From Chitinophagaceae bacterium (GTDB taxonomy: Bacteria; Bacteroidota; Bacteroidia; Chitinophagales; Chitinophagaceae), in assembly GCA_947446645.1 (NCBI GenBank), contig CANFHA010000017.1:53741-117740 (forward strand): a DNA stretch of 64,000 nt, in the 5' to 3' direction. Made by a program: the position numbers and the translations under genes. Shown here in pieces: positions 17,456 through 25,629 of the stretch (its first letter is position 1; every line of letters starts with the position of its first letter). Below the pieces are notes generated by a model, which did not search any database, was not told where the DNA came from, and saw nothing but the letters and a program-made list of their open reading frames with translations.

Positions 17456-17835
17456 TATAATCGCCATAGAGGCAACCTCATGGACTTCTAACGCGTCTTA
17501 AAGCAAGCTGATGATAAATGAGGTGCAGTTGAGCCTATGATGGCGCCTTAAGGCTGCCGTAGATGCGAATTCTTTGGTACGTTTAATAGACGGAGTTGAA
17601 ACGATTGATTAGTCCAATAATAGCAAGAATAGGCAGAATGTTAGCTCCATGTAGATGATAGATGCTGTGCGATAACAGCCTAGAGCTATGTTTTGGCCGG
17701 CGGAGCCTTTTGCCAAAACTCGCCTTTTTCTTTGTTACTTTCTTTTTGGCGAAGCAAAAAGAAAGCAAGGGAATAAGAGCAGGAAATACGAGCGCGATCA
17801 GTTACTTTGAATGTTTGGAATATTCTCCGGCGCCT
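17456..17835. other. Gene-free stretch with one hairpin
   Basis: No credible gene is visible in these 380 bases. The only structure found is the CTTTCTTTTT/AAAAAGAAAG hairpin listed separately. A 143-codon frame crossing the right end is antisense to the 3' end of the barrel gene. Confidence 0.6.
17738..17765. terminator. Hairpin, possible terminator for the minus-strand barrel gene
   Basis: CTTTCTTTTT and AAAAAGAAAG form a 10-bp stem around GGCGAAGC. The U-rich arm makes it terminator-like in either direction. It lies 71 bases downstream of the minus-strand stop at 17836. Similar CTTTCTTTTTGGCGA-type sequences recur in Bacteroidota intergenic DNA. Confidence 0.45.
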
Positions 17836-20751
17836 TTACCCGCCGCTGCGGTCGCGCCAGTGTCCGCCACCTGGCATTCCTCCCGGCATATCCGGCCGCC
17901 CTTTATCATCTTCTTTGCTCTCTTCAACCGGCGCCATGCCTTTAAAGTGCCTGAGCGTATATGTCAGCTGGAACATAAAATACTGCCGCAATACAGTTGT
18001 GATATCATTCTCTACATAATTGGCGGCCACTGTACGGGTAATACTCTTGTTCTGGTTAAGCAGGTCAAACGCACTCAATCGTGCCTCCAGTGAGCGGTCC
18101 TTGAAGAATTTATAACCCACATATGCATTCCACATCACGAAGTCAATATTACCCGCCGACGAGCTCAGGGTGCTGTAGTAAGAGTGTGTAATATTGGTAT
18201 TGAACACAAACCCCTTCAGGAAGATCCAGTTCACCTTAAAGGATGCCACGTGATTATAATAGTTGTTATTTGCCGACCCCTGCAGCGAGTTTTTTACAAA
18301 GTTATAAGTACCCGTATACGATATTGTAAAGTCCAGTTTCTGGCTTATGTTGCTGCTGATCACTATGCCTGCCGATGGAACAAGGTTGTTTGAATATTCC
18401 TCGCTCCTGTTTATAAGTCCGGGCGTATGGGTGTAGTTGATGCCACCGGTCAGGTTCAGATTGCTTTTAATAAAGTCTACCGGGAGGCCGTAGGTGGCAA
18501 ATACCCTGCTGCTTGCATAGTAGTTCAGGTTCACAGGCGCTTTCAGCTGTGCGCCACGCCTCAGCACTATCCCGTCAGCAATGGTAGAGTCAGCCCTTAG
18601 GGGTGTATATGTAGCTGTGCCTATATAATTGTTGATATAGTTCGCAAAGGCGTAAAGGAAAAAGTTGTGTTGCGACTTACCCTTGGTGCTTCCATAGCGC
18701 ACGAAGAACGTTTGCTCATAATCCTGTTTCAGGTTGGCATTGCCCGTCGTAAGCAGTAGTGGATTACTCACATTTATCACATTCTGTAATTGCGTTATGC
18801 CCGGTGGCGATGTTGAGGTGCGGTAAGAGATGCGTATATTTTTCCCGTTTTTGAATTTGTAGTTGAAGAAAGCGTTCGGTAAAATACTGGTAAATGTCCT
18901 GCTTATATTCAAAGCTACAGGGAATGTCTGAGAACCGTCTAGCATCGCATACTGACCGTTAGCGCCTATCATAAAGCTCATCTTTTTATCGCTGATGCGG
19001 TAGCTAAGTCCTCCCTTTTGCGTAGTGTACGTATTGAGGTATTTGTTGGAAAGTGAAGTATCGAAATTGAGCACATCCGATGTGTGATTCAGCGTATCTG
19101 TCTCCTTATCTGATTTGCTGCTGGTCAGCGAAGGATTATAATTGAACATTAGTTGTCCTTTCTCTCCTAGCGGTTCTGTATAAGTCAGGGTAGATGATAG
19201 GCTGTTGCTGTTATTATACAGGTTGTAATGCTGGTCCAGCAGGGTAGGATAGGCTGGGTAATTGTAAAAGGAATCAACGCTCTCCGTAAGTGTATTATAT
19301 ACGCCGTCCCCCGTTTTCTCGTTCAGCGATGTGCCTATGTTTATGGAAAAGGTTCGCCCCTTCTTTTTCATTTTATGGCGAAACAAAATGTTGTTTGAGA
19401 ATGTATATCCTGCAGCATTCGGTGCGCTGTTGTTCGCCGCATTGCTCAGCAGCAGGTTGCGCAGTGAGTAGCTGCTGTCTGTCTGGCCCGCGGCAGAGTA
19501 GTTCGTTTGCAGGTTCAGGTTTGGTGTTATGATCAGCGCATTCGATGAGTCTATCGTATATTCAAACCTCAGGTTGGCCCGGTGATTAAAGTTCTTTGCT
19601 CGGCTGGCATTACGCTCTCCATACCGTCCTATCAGGTTGCTGTCTGTTTGTCCCGTCGGAAAAGTATAGTCCCGTGTTATGAATGTATTGTTGGTGTTAT
19701 CTGAGTAGTTGAAAAAATAGCTGGCCGTCACCTTTATTTTTTTACCCCATTGGTCGCTATAGTTTATCCCGGCAGAGTGTGTAGTGGTAATGCCACCTTG
19801 TTGCCCGGTCAGAAAGCTGTTACCACCACCGCCTCCTCCGCCACCACCCATGCCGCCAAACCCACCGCCGCCACCACCTGAACTGGATACGCCAACAAGA
19901 TCCTGTGAGCTGAAATTTTGCTGGTTTACATTGTTAGATAGTTCGATTATAGAGATCCGCCGGTCGCCTTGGAAGGAGTTAAAGCTTTCACCTGCCATAT
20001 AAGTGCCCTCTGTGCCATAGCCGCCATATATCTTTCCGAACTCGCCCTGCCTTTTATCTCGCTTGGTCACAAAGTTCATGGTCTTGGTAGAGTTGCCGTC
20101 ATCAAAGCCCGTAAAGAGCGACTGGTCACTGAGCTGGTCAAATATTTCCACTTTGTCCACTATTTCAGCAGGCATATTCTTTACAGATAGGGTAGGGTCC
20201 GTACCGAAAAAGGGTTTGCCATCCACATATACCTGCTTCACCGCTTCACCGTTCACTTTCACGCCAGAGTTGTCCGATGTTACCCCCGGCATTTTATTAA
20301 TAAGGTCCTCCGCAGTAGCATCAGGGTTCACTTTAAATGCGTCCGCACGAAAAGCTGTAGTGTCTCCGTTCTGCTCAGCCCTTATTTGTTTGCCTGATAC
20401 GGTCACTCCCTTAAGCTCGTTAGACAAAGATTTCATGGCAAGTACGCCCACTGAAAAATCCTTGTCGGTTATCGTCAGCATTTTATTCTGTGGCCGGTAT
20501 CCCAGGTACTCCAGGCGCAGCAGGTACTGTCCGGGGCTTACTCCTTCTATTTTAAACTGGCCATTTACATCAGTTATTGCACCCAGGCCGGTAGATATGC
20601 TTGTATCGCCGCCATTCTTCAAAATTGCAGTTACGCCTATAAGTGCAGAGGTATCCTTAAAGTCTGCTATGCGCCCGGATATGGAATAGGTTTGTGAGTA
20701 GGAGGTAATGGAAAGCATTAAAGCAAATAATGCAATTAGCAGTGCGCGCAT
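17836..20751 (-). CDS. TonB-receptor-like outer-membrane beta-barrel protein
   Basis: The 971-residue protein has a signal peptide (about 1-19), a carboxypeptidase-regulatory-like beta-sandwich (about 22-105, SISGRIADFKD to YLGYRPQNKM), and a plug-like region with NKMPGVTSDNSGVKVNGEAV and VYVDGKPFFG. A Gly-only loop (about 290-312) and a long barrel with repeated aromatic strands follow. This is the outer-membrane beta-barrel family related to SusC/TonB receptors but without a SusD partner nearby. The C-terminus is a Gly/Pro/Met-rich, charged tail rather than a final barrel strand, which is odd. The ligand is unknown. Confidence 0.82.
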   Translation of the reverse strand: MRALLIALFALMLSITSYSQTYSISGRIADFKDTSALIGVTAILKNGGDTSISTGLGAITDVNGQFKIEGVSPGQYLLRLEYLGYRPQNKMLTITDKDFSVGVLAMKSLSNELKGVTVSGKQIRAEQNGDTTAFRADAFKVNPDATAEDLINKMPGVTSDNSGVKVNGEAVKQVYVDGKPFFGTDPTLSVKNMPAEIVDKVEIFDQLSDQSLFTGFDDGNSTKTMNFVTKRDKRQGEFGKIYGGYGTEGTYMAGESFNSFQGDRRISIIELSNNVNQQNFSSQDLVGVSSSGGGGGGFGGMGGGGGGGGGNSFLTGQQGGITTTHSAGINYSDQWGKKIKVTASYFFNYSDNTNNTFITRDYTFPTGQTDSNLIGRYGERNASRAKNFNHRANLRFEYTIDSSNALIITPNLNLQTNYSAAGQTDSSYSLRNLLLSNAANNSAPNAAGYTFSNNILFRHKMKKKGRTFSINIGTSLNEKTGDGVYNTLTESVDSFYNYPAYPTLLDQHYNLYNNSNSLSSTLTYTEPLGEKGQLMFNYNPSLTSSKSDKETDTLNHTSDVLNFDTSLSNKYLNTYTTQKGGLSYRISDKKMSFMIGANGQYAMLDGSQTFPVALNISRTFTSILPNAFFNYKFKNGKNIRISYRTSTSPPGITQLQNVINVSNPLLLTTGNANLKQDYEQTFFVRYGSTKGKSQHNFFLYAFANYINNYIGTATYTPLRADSTIADGIVLRRGAQLKAPVNLNYYASSRVFATYGLPVDFIKSNLNLTGGINYTHTPGLINRSEEYSNNLVPSAGIVISSNISQKLDFTISYTGTYNFVKNSLQGSANNNYYNHVASFKVNWIFLKGFVFNTNITHSYYSTLSSSAGNIDFVMWNAYVGYKFFKDRSLEARLSAFDLLNQNKSITRTVAANYVENDITTVLRQYFMFQLTYTLRHFKGMAPVEESKEDDKGRPDMPGGMPGGGHWRDRSGG

Positions 20752-20860
20752 CTTGGTGATTTGTTGTAGGAAATTTTGACAGAAATCTAAGAGGAAGGTT
20801 TAACCGCAGGCACTCCCGAAAAATCGCTTTAATATTAAAAGAACTCGTGATCTGGGGAAT

Positions 20861-21418
20861 TTAGTCATCATTTTTTAAACTATTCCTGCGGGACTTTTCA
20901 GGAAACAATTTGCTATGCCATTGTTCTATGCATATCTTAAACCATTCCGTGTACACTTCCGGGTGATTTTCAATGTCTGTCTTTAGCTGGTTAGTCTCCA
21001 TATACTTCCAGTCGGCTACTTCCGTAGGGTCCGGCACTGGGGGCGTATCACTCATGCCAATAAACACATGGTCGTATTCATACTCTATCATATCATTATC
21101 CAGTTCCGCCCTGTACACAAAGCTGTAGGCTTCGGTAAGCGCGCACCGTAGACCCATCTCTTCATATAGCCGCCTCGTTGCCGCATTCTCGTTGCTCTCG
21201 CCTGGCCGGGGATGGCTGCAGCTCGCATTCGTCCACAACTTGCCGGAGTGGTATTTGGTATGGCTGCGTTGCTGCAGCAGCATCTCAGCCCTCGAGTTGA
21301 AAATAAATATCGACACAGCGCGATGCAGTTTCCCTTCCAGGTGTGCCTGGTTTTTCTCCATCACCCCTATCTCGTTATCCTTTTCGTCTACGAGTATTAC
21401 ATTTTCTATTCTAGCCAT
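20861..21418 (-). CDS. idi: Isopentenyl-diphosphate delta-isomerase, type I
   Basis: The 185-residue Nudix-fold enzyme interconverts IPP and DMAPP. Visible are LHRAVSIFIFNSRAEMLLQQR, the catalytic Cys in TNASCSHPRPGE (C67), the Nudix-like helix ATRRLYEEMGL, and the catalytic Glu in EYEYDHVF. Length and motifs fit E. coli Idi. It is on the minus strand between the barrel gene and the GlxA-like regulator and is probably transcribed separately. Confidence 0.93.
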   Translation of the reverse strand: MARIENVILVDEKDNEIGVMEKNQAHLEGKLHRAVSIFIFNSRAEMLLQQRSHTKYHSGKLWTNASCSHPRPGESNENAATRRLYEEMGLRCALTEAYSFVYRAELDNDMIEYEYDHVFIGMSDTPPVPDPTEVADWKYMETNQLKTDIENHPEVYTEWFKICIEQWHSKLFPEKSRRNSLKNDD

Positions 21419-21495
21419 CTAAGAGTTGTATTTAAAAATAGTGCCATGCAAAGGCTGTTGGTCTACGCAAATATAACGCTCTTATCATCACCCCA

Positions 21496-22467
21496 TCAGG
21501 CAATAGCCTCCCGGCTATACTTTCTCCGGTACTCCAGTGGCGAAAGCCCTGTTATCTTTTTGAACGTTGTACGGAATGCTTTACTATCTGAATAGCCCAC
21601 TGCATACATCACTTCATTTATATTTTCCCGGCCTGCTTCCCGGCTCTTTTTTGCAGCTTCTATTTTTACCCGTTGCAGGTACTCCACTGGTGTGTTTGCC
21701 GTAGCTTTCTTAAACCGCCGCTCAAAATTGCGACGGCTGATCAGGAAAAGCCCCGCTAGCTGGTCCACAGATATCTTCTCTTTTACATTGTTTTCAATAT
21801 ATTCCTGAGCCTGTTTTATCGGGTCATCTTCGTGCGCTTTCTGGCCCATAAATATCGAGAAGGGCGATTGGCTTTTGCGCTCTATATCCACCTCCAGCAC
21901 TTTAGATACAAATACCGCTACATCCCTGCCCGCATACTTCTCAATCAGGTGCAGCACCAGGTTCACAAATGAGTAGGCGCCACCGCTGGAGTATATCCCG
22001 TTATCGTCAGTGATTATCTTTTCCGGTAGTAGCCTTACATCAGGGAACATCTGCCGGAAATTGTCTGCCGCCAGCCAATGCGTGGCGCAAGTCTTGCCCT
22101 TCAGCAAGCCTGTAGATGCCAGCAGAAAGGCGCCTACACAAAGGCTGGCTACCTCGCTGCCTCGTTTATATTGTTCGGCTATCCACGGAACGAAATCCTT
22201 ATTCAGCGGCAGCGATCGGGGCTCCAGCGCCGGTATTATGATCAGGTCTGTTTTCTTCACATCCTTCATCATCATATCCGGGTGCACCGAGAAAAGGCCG
22301 CCATATAGTTTTGTTTCATTGCTCAGCCCCACCAGGTGTATGTCAAATAGCTTGGCCCTGCCTGTTTTTTGCAGGTAATCGTTGGCCGCATTCAGCGCCT
22401 TGTACGGGCCAATTATGCTGCTGAGCACAGAGTCGCCTTGCGGCACTACAATAGAAACATGTTTCAT
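21496..22467 (-). CDS. GlxA-type AraC-family transcriptional regulator
   Basis: The 323-residue protein has an N-terminal DJ-1/PfpI-like domain (MKHVSIVVPQGDSVLSSI to about residue 190, with nucleophile-elbow-like SLCVGAFLLAS) and a C-terminal AraC double HTH (SVDQLAGLFLISRRNFERRF, then YLQRVKIEAAKK and EVMYAVGYSDSKAFRTTFKK). It probably activates a nearby gene. The divergent VOC gene, whose start is 143 bases away, is a natural candidate target. Confidence 0.9.
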   Translation of the reverse strand: MKHVSIVVPQGDSVLSSIIGPYKALNAANDYLQKTGRAKLFDIHLVGLSNETKLYGGLFSVHPDMMMKDVKKTDLIIIPALEPRSLPLNKDFVPWIAEQYKRGSEVASLCVGAFLLASTGLLKGKTCATHWLAADNFRQMFPDVRLLPEKIITDDNGIYSSGGAYSFVNLVLHLIEKYAGRDVAVFVSKVLEVDIERKSQSPFSIFMGQKAHEDDPIKQAQEYIENNVKEKISVDQLAGLFLISRRNFERRFKKATANTPVEYLQRVKIEAAKKSREAGRENINEVMYAVGYSDSKAFRTTFKKITGLSPLEYRRKYSREAIA

Positions 22468-22565
22468 TTCTTGGCGTTTTACTTTGCAAATCTAATTATA
22501 TTATTTGTCGCGATCGCCCCCTGAGATTGGCGTATTTACACACTGCTGTTGTCACATAATGATAC

Positions 22566-22573
22566 TACGTTTG
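22566..22573 (+). promoter_or_regulatory. Candidate -7 promoter element for the VOC gene
   Basis: TACGTTTG followed by C matches TAnnTTTG and lies 37 bases before the ATG at 22610, in the spacer shared with the divergent GlxA-like regulator. A -33 box is not clear. Confidence 0.45.
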
Positions 22574-22609
22574 CATTGTAATTATTCTTAACCATAAAAA
22601 ACAAACATC

Positions 22610-23005
22610 ATGGACAGCAATGTAAATGCACTCAACTGGTTCGAAATATCCGTAAGCGATATAGCCAGGGCAAAGAAATTTTATGAAACTATTTTCGACA
22701 TGCAAATGGAACAGGTAGAAATGATGGGCATGATGATGGCCATGTTTACCCCCTCTGATAATTTGAACGGCAAGGTGTCCGGCGCGCTGGTAGAAAGCCA
22801 GATGCACAAGCCTAGCGCCGACGGAGCTAAGATATACTTGAACGGCAACCCGGACCTTGGTGTTGCCCTTGGCAAGGTAGAAGCTGCAGGTGGCAAGGTA
22901 ACCATGCCTAAGACCCGTATCAATGATGACATAGGCTATATGGCCTTCTTCATAGATACCGAAGGCAACGCAGTGGCACTGCACTCAGGCCCGGGTGCTA
23001 AGTAA
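22610..23005 (+). CDS. VOC (glyoxalase/bleomycin-resistance fold) protein
   Basis: The 131-residue protein has the paired beta-alpha-beta-beta-beta layout of VOC proteins: NWFEISVSDIARAKKFYETI at the N-terminus, and a second half with GVALGKVEAAGGKVTMPKT and IGYMAFFIDTEGNAVALHS. Metal-ligand positions (His/Glu) are not obvious in the first half, so it may not be a classical glyoxalase. It is divergent from the GlxA-like regulator, which may control it. Confidence 0.82.
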   Translation: MDSNVNALNWFEISVSDIARAKKFYETIFDMQMEQVEMMGMMMAMFTPSDNLNGKVSGALVESQMHKPSADGAKIYLNGNPDLGVALGKVEAAGGKVTMPKTRINDDIGYMAFFIDTEGNAVALHSGPGAK

Positions 23006-23335
23006 TAATGGACCACTATCAAAAAATGCTGAATTGTAGCAAACGAGTTTCCTGATTGCGTGGAATTCCCTCTTTAACGCAGTCCCGATGGTTATCGGGA
23101 TGCGTTGACGAAGGTTCCTTGGGGCAATCTCTTAGTTAAGCTAAAAAATCCGAAGGAATGGTATTATTATAGGAAACAGTATTGCCTAACGCGTTTAAAC
23201 GCCGAAGGAGTGGCATATTTCCCGGCAGCACAAATCCTTAGCTAAATGAAATTCAACCCCTGCTCCATAAAATTGAACATTCAGTCATTGAGCAATGCTG
23301 AAAACGTCTTCTCCACCTTTTTAAATTGACCTACA
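23006..23335. other. Gene-free stretch with short repeats
   Basis: No gene is seen. The stretch holds a TCCCGAT/ATCGGGA hairpin at about 23084-23101 and an imperfect direct repeat CCGAAGGARTGGYAT at 23150-23164 and 23202-23216. These look like intergenic repeat debris rather than operators of a known regulator. Confidence 0.5.
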
Positions 23336-23824
23336 ATGGCAATAGCTACAGCCGCGCTAAAAGCGCAAATAGACCTCCAGACACGCCTGTTCAATAATGT
23401 TGCTGAAGGCATATCAGACACAGAGTCAGGACAGCGCAACTCTGAGCAGATAAATAATATGAAATGGGTCGCCGGCCACATACTTCATACGCGTCTCGGC
23501 AGTATGAGTAAACTGGCGGGGCTACAGCCTGACGACACCTACGAAGCAAAATTCGGACGAGGTAATTCATTCGACCCTGCAGCTACTTATCCTCCTATTG
23601 AGGAGATAAGGGATAGATGGCAGGCCACAGCCGCAGCCATCAGTGAAGGTATAGGTAAGATGCCTGAAGATATGGCCGCCTCTAAGTCTCCTGCGCAGGT
23701 ACCAATTGCTGACGACACCATTCGTGGTCTCGCATCTTTCCTGGTTTCGCACGAGGCCTACCACATAGGTCAGCTAGGTATCCTCCGCAAAATGGTAGGC
23801 AAAGATGCCATGTCTTTTAAGTAG
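23336..23824 (+). CDS. DinB-like four-helix-bundle metalloprotein
   Basis: The 162-residue protein has the DinB-superfamily metal triad pattern: a His in NNMKWVAGHILHTR in the second helix and two His in FLVSHEAYHIGQLG in the last helix. Members bind a divalent metal; some act as thiol-dependent transferases, many are uncharacterised. The ATG at 23336 is preceded by an AT-rich leader. It stands alone on the + strand and is followed by repeat elements. Confidence 0.85.
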   Translation: MAIATAALKAQIDLQTRLFNNVAEGISDTESGQRNSEQINNMKWVAGHILHTRLGSMSKLAGLQPDDTYEAKFGRGNSFDPAATYPPIEEIRDRWQATAAAISEGIGKMPEDMAASKSPAQVPIADDTIRGLASFLVSHEAYHIGQLGILRKMVGKDAMSFK

Positions 23825-23873
23825 CTCAGATAAATTCTTGGGTATGTGCGTGGTAATGAGTACCAGCCCGTTA

Positions 23874-23930
23874 CACCTCCCCTCCTGTTTTTAGGAGGGG
23901 ATGGTCGGCGCTAGCGCCGACCTGGGGTGG
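23874..23930. repeat. Composite intergenic hairpin element
   Basis: Two nested hairpins lie side by side: CCCCTCCT-GTTTTT-AGGAGGGG, then GGTCGGCGC-TA-GCGCCGACC, bracketed by CACCTCCCC on the left and TGGGGTGG on the right, so the ends can pair as well. The cruciform-forming, non-coding structure is typical of dispersed repeat elements found between Bacteroidota genes. Confidence 0.7.
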
Positions 23931-23981
23931 TTAGCTCGCACCTTGAAACCGATTGATGGATTTAAAAGGTATTCTTAGGCC

Positions 23982-24031
23982 AAAATAAAAATGTCATGGT
24001 GAGCGTACTCGAACCATGACATTTTTATTTT
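23982..24031. terminator. Bidirectional terminator between dinB-like and glycosyltransferase genes
   Basis: A perfect 19-bp inverted repeat (AAAATAAAAATGTCATGGT and its complement) encloses a 12-base loop GAGCGTACTCGA. The arms are A- and T-rich at the ends, so it can terminate in both directions, as expected between two convergent genes. Its core GTCATGGTGAGC...CGAACCATGAC is related to the repeat at 16830. Confidence 0.85.
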
Positions 24032-24046
24032 TATTTCTTTCTGTTC

Positions 24047-24793
24047 CTACTTCTTTCCGTAGAGCTTGCTGCTAATAAGCCCCCACTTATGAAACCGGTG
24101 CGTAAGCGACACGCGCAGCACACCGCGGCCATACTTCATACTCCGCTTAAAGTTGATGCTCGATGCCTCAGGGAAATACTTGGTTGGGCAGGTCACCTCA
24201 GCTATCTCAAAGCCATTCATAAATATCTGCGAGATCATTTCATTGTCAAACACAAAGTCATCACTGTTCGCGCTGAAATCTATAGAGCGTATTACATCTG
24301 CACTAAATGCGCGGTACCCTGTATGGTACTCGCTCAGCTTCTGGCGCAGCATTATGTTTTCAAACAAGGTAAGGAAGCGGTTGAATATGTACTTATACAT
24401 AGGCATGCCTCCTTTCAGGGCGCCACGTCCCAGTATGCGCGATGCCAGTACTACCGGGTACACATCATAAGCTATCACGCCCGACATAGCATGTATAAGC
24501 GTTGGCGTATATTGGTAATCAGGGTGCAGCATTATCACTATGTCAGCCCCCAGTTCCAGTGCTTTTTTATAGCAGCTTTTCTGGTTACCGCCATAGCCCT
24601 TGTTTACCTCGTGCTTTATAATGTGCTGTATTCCCAGCTTCCGGCCTTCGCCCACCGTGTCGTCACGGCTGTTGTCATCCACCAGCACCACGTCGTCCAC
24701 TATATCAAAGGGGATTTCCTTGTAGGTCCGCTCCAGCGTCAGTGCCGCATTATAGGCAGGCAATACAATAACTATTTTCTTACCGTTCAGCAT
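24047..24793 (-). CDS. Family 2 glycosyltransferase (polyprenyl-phosphate sugar transferase-like)
   Basis: With the ATG at 24793 the protein is 248 residues starting MLNGKKIVIVLPAYNAALTL. GT-A motifs are DDVVLVDDNSRDDTV, IVIMLHPDYQYTP and FVFDNEMISQIFMNGF. It lacks C-terminal membrane helices. It resembles DPM1-type enzymes that load sugars onto a lipid carrier. A longer frame (to 24955) adds 54 residues with unlike composition and was rejected. A TATTTTTG element on the minus strand, about 10 bases upstream, could be its promoter. Confidence 0.85.
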   Translation of the reverse strand: MLNGKKIVIVLPAYNAALTLERTYKEIPFDIVDDVVLVDDNSRDDTVGEGRKLGIQHIIKHEVNKGYGGNQKSCYKKALELGADIVIMLHPDYQYTPTLIHAMSGVIAYDVYPVVLASRILGRGALKGGMPMYKYIFNRFLTLFENIMLRQKLSEYHTGYRAFSADVIRSIDFSANSDDFVFDNEMISQIFMNGFEIAEVTCPTKYFPEASSINFKRSMKYGRGVLRVSLTHRFHKWGLISSKLYGKK

Positions 24794-25629
24794 AATAAGC
24801 CGCAAAAATAATATTAATCCCGAAAAAACCGGCTTTGCGGGCGTTGCATTTCCGTAAACAGGCAAAATATTATAACACATACTACAACAAATAGATACAT
24901 TACCCCGAAGTAGAGGCGTAAGCAGGCTAAAATTGTATCTTGTAGTAAGTAACAATACATCTTTTTTTTACCAATACCTGTTATATGACCACATCCAGGA
25001 TTATTACCGCCTGCTTTATGCTCTCGCTGGTTATCGGTTCGGTGCAGAACAAAAACTAGCCGGCAAGAAACCCACAATAGCCCCATAAACAAATCGTCTT
25101 TGCAAGTGTCTGCCTGCTTCGTAAATTTGTGACAGATTTGAAGCTCGAGATCCTAGTCGAAAATTAAATTGTTTCTGTAGACCAAAAACGGCTTGGGGCA
25201 GAACGGGTAAATTAGGGCAATTAAATGGGGCATAAAGATCTTTAGGATTAACGCAACAGGTGTAAGTGCTTGTTCCGGAATGCAACGATAATTAGGATAC
25301 ACAGAAATGCCCCAGGTGGGTAAAAAACGGGACATCAGTTTATATATATATACGCCTGAAAATCATTACTTCCCAGTTTTAAAATGCCCCATATAGGCAA
25401 TATTTCTATTTTTTAAGAAGTCGGGCATTTCTAAGTTGAGCTAACGACTTACGGACTTGACAGGATAATTGATTTGAATATTCACTTTGCGGCCTCCCGC
25501 AAAAAACCGCAACTTCCCGCAAAACAGACATTGATAACCAGCACTTTGCGCAGAAAGTAGATTTTTAAGGTCACCCGCAATCTGCCCGTATGTCACTTCC
25601 TCAAAATCCTGATTAAATTTGCTCTGCTT
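24794..25629. other. 836-base stretch without a recognisable gene
   Basis: Frames here are short and unlike the neighbours' coding DNA. A 24-codon frame at 24985-25059 (MTTSRIITACFMLSLVIGSV, then stop) looks like an orphan signal peptide, possibly a gene remnant. Three ATGCCCCA-type words occur at 25225-25233 (reverse), 25307-25314 and 25384-25392. Otherwise nothing is seen. Confidence 0.5.

Noticed and set aside
20063..20689. 208-codon plus-strand frame across the barrel gene
   Set aside because: Shadow of the N-terminal and plug region of the minus-strand barrel protein.
24089..24811. 240-codon plus-strand frame across the glycosyltransferase gene
   Set aside because: Shadow of the minus-strand GT2 gene, which has clear motifs; the terminator at 23982-24031 fits the minus-strand gene.
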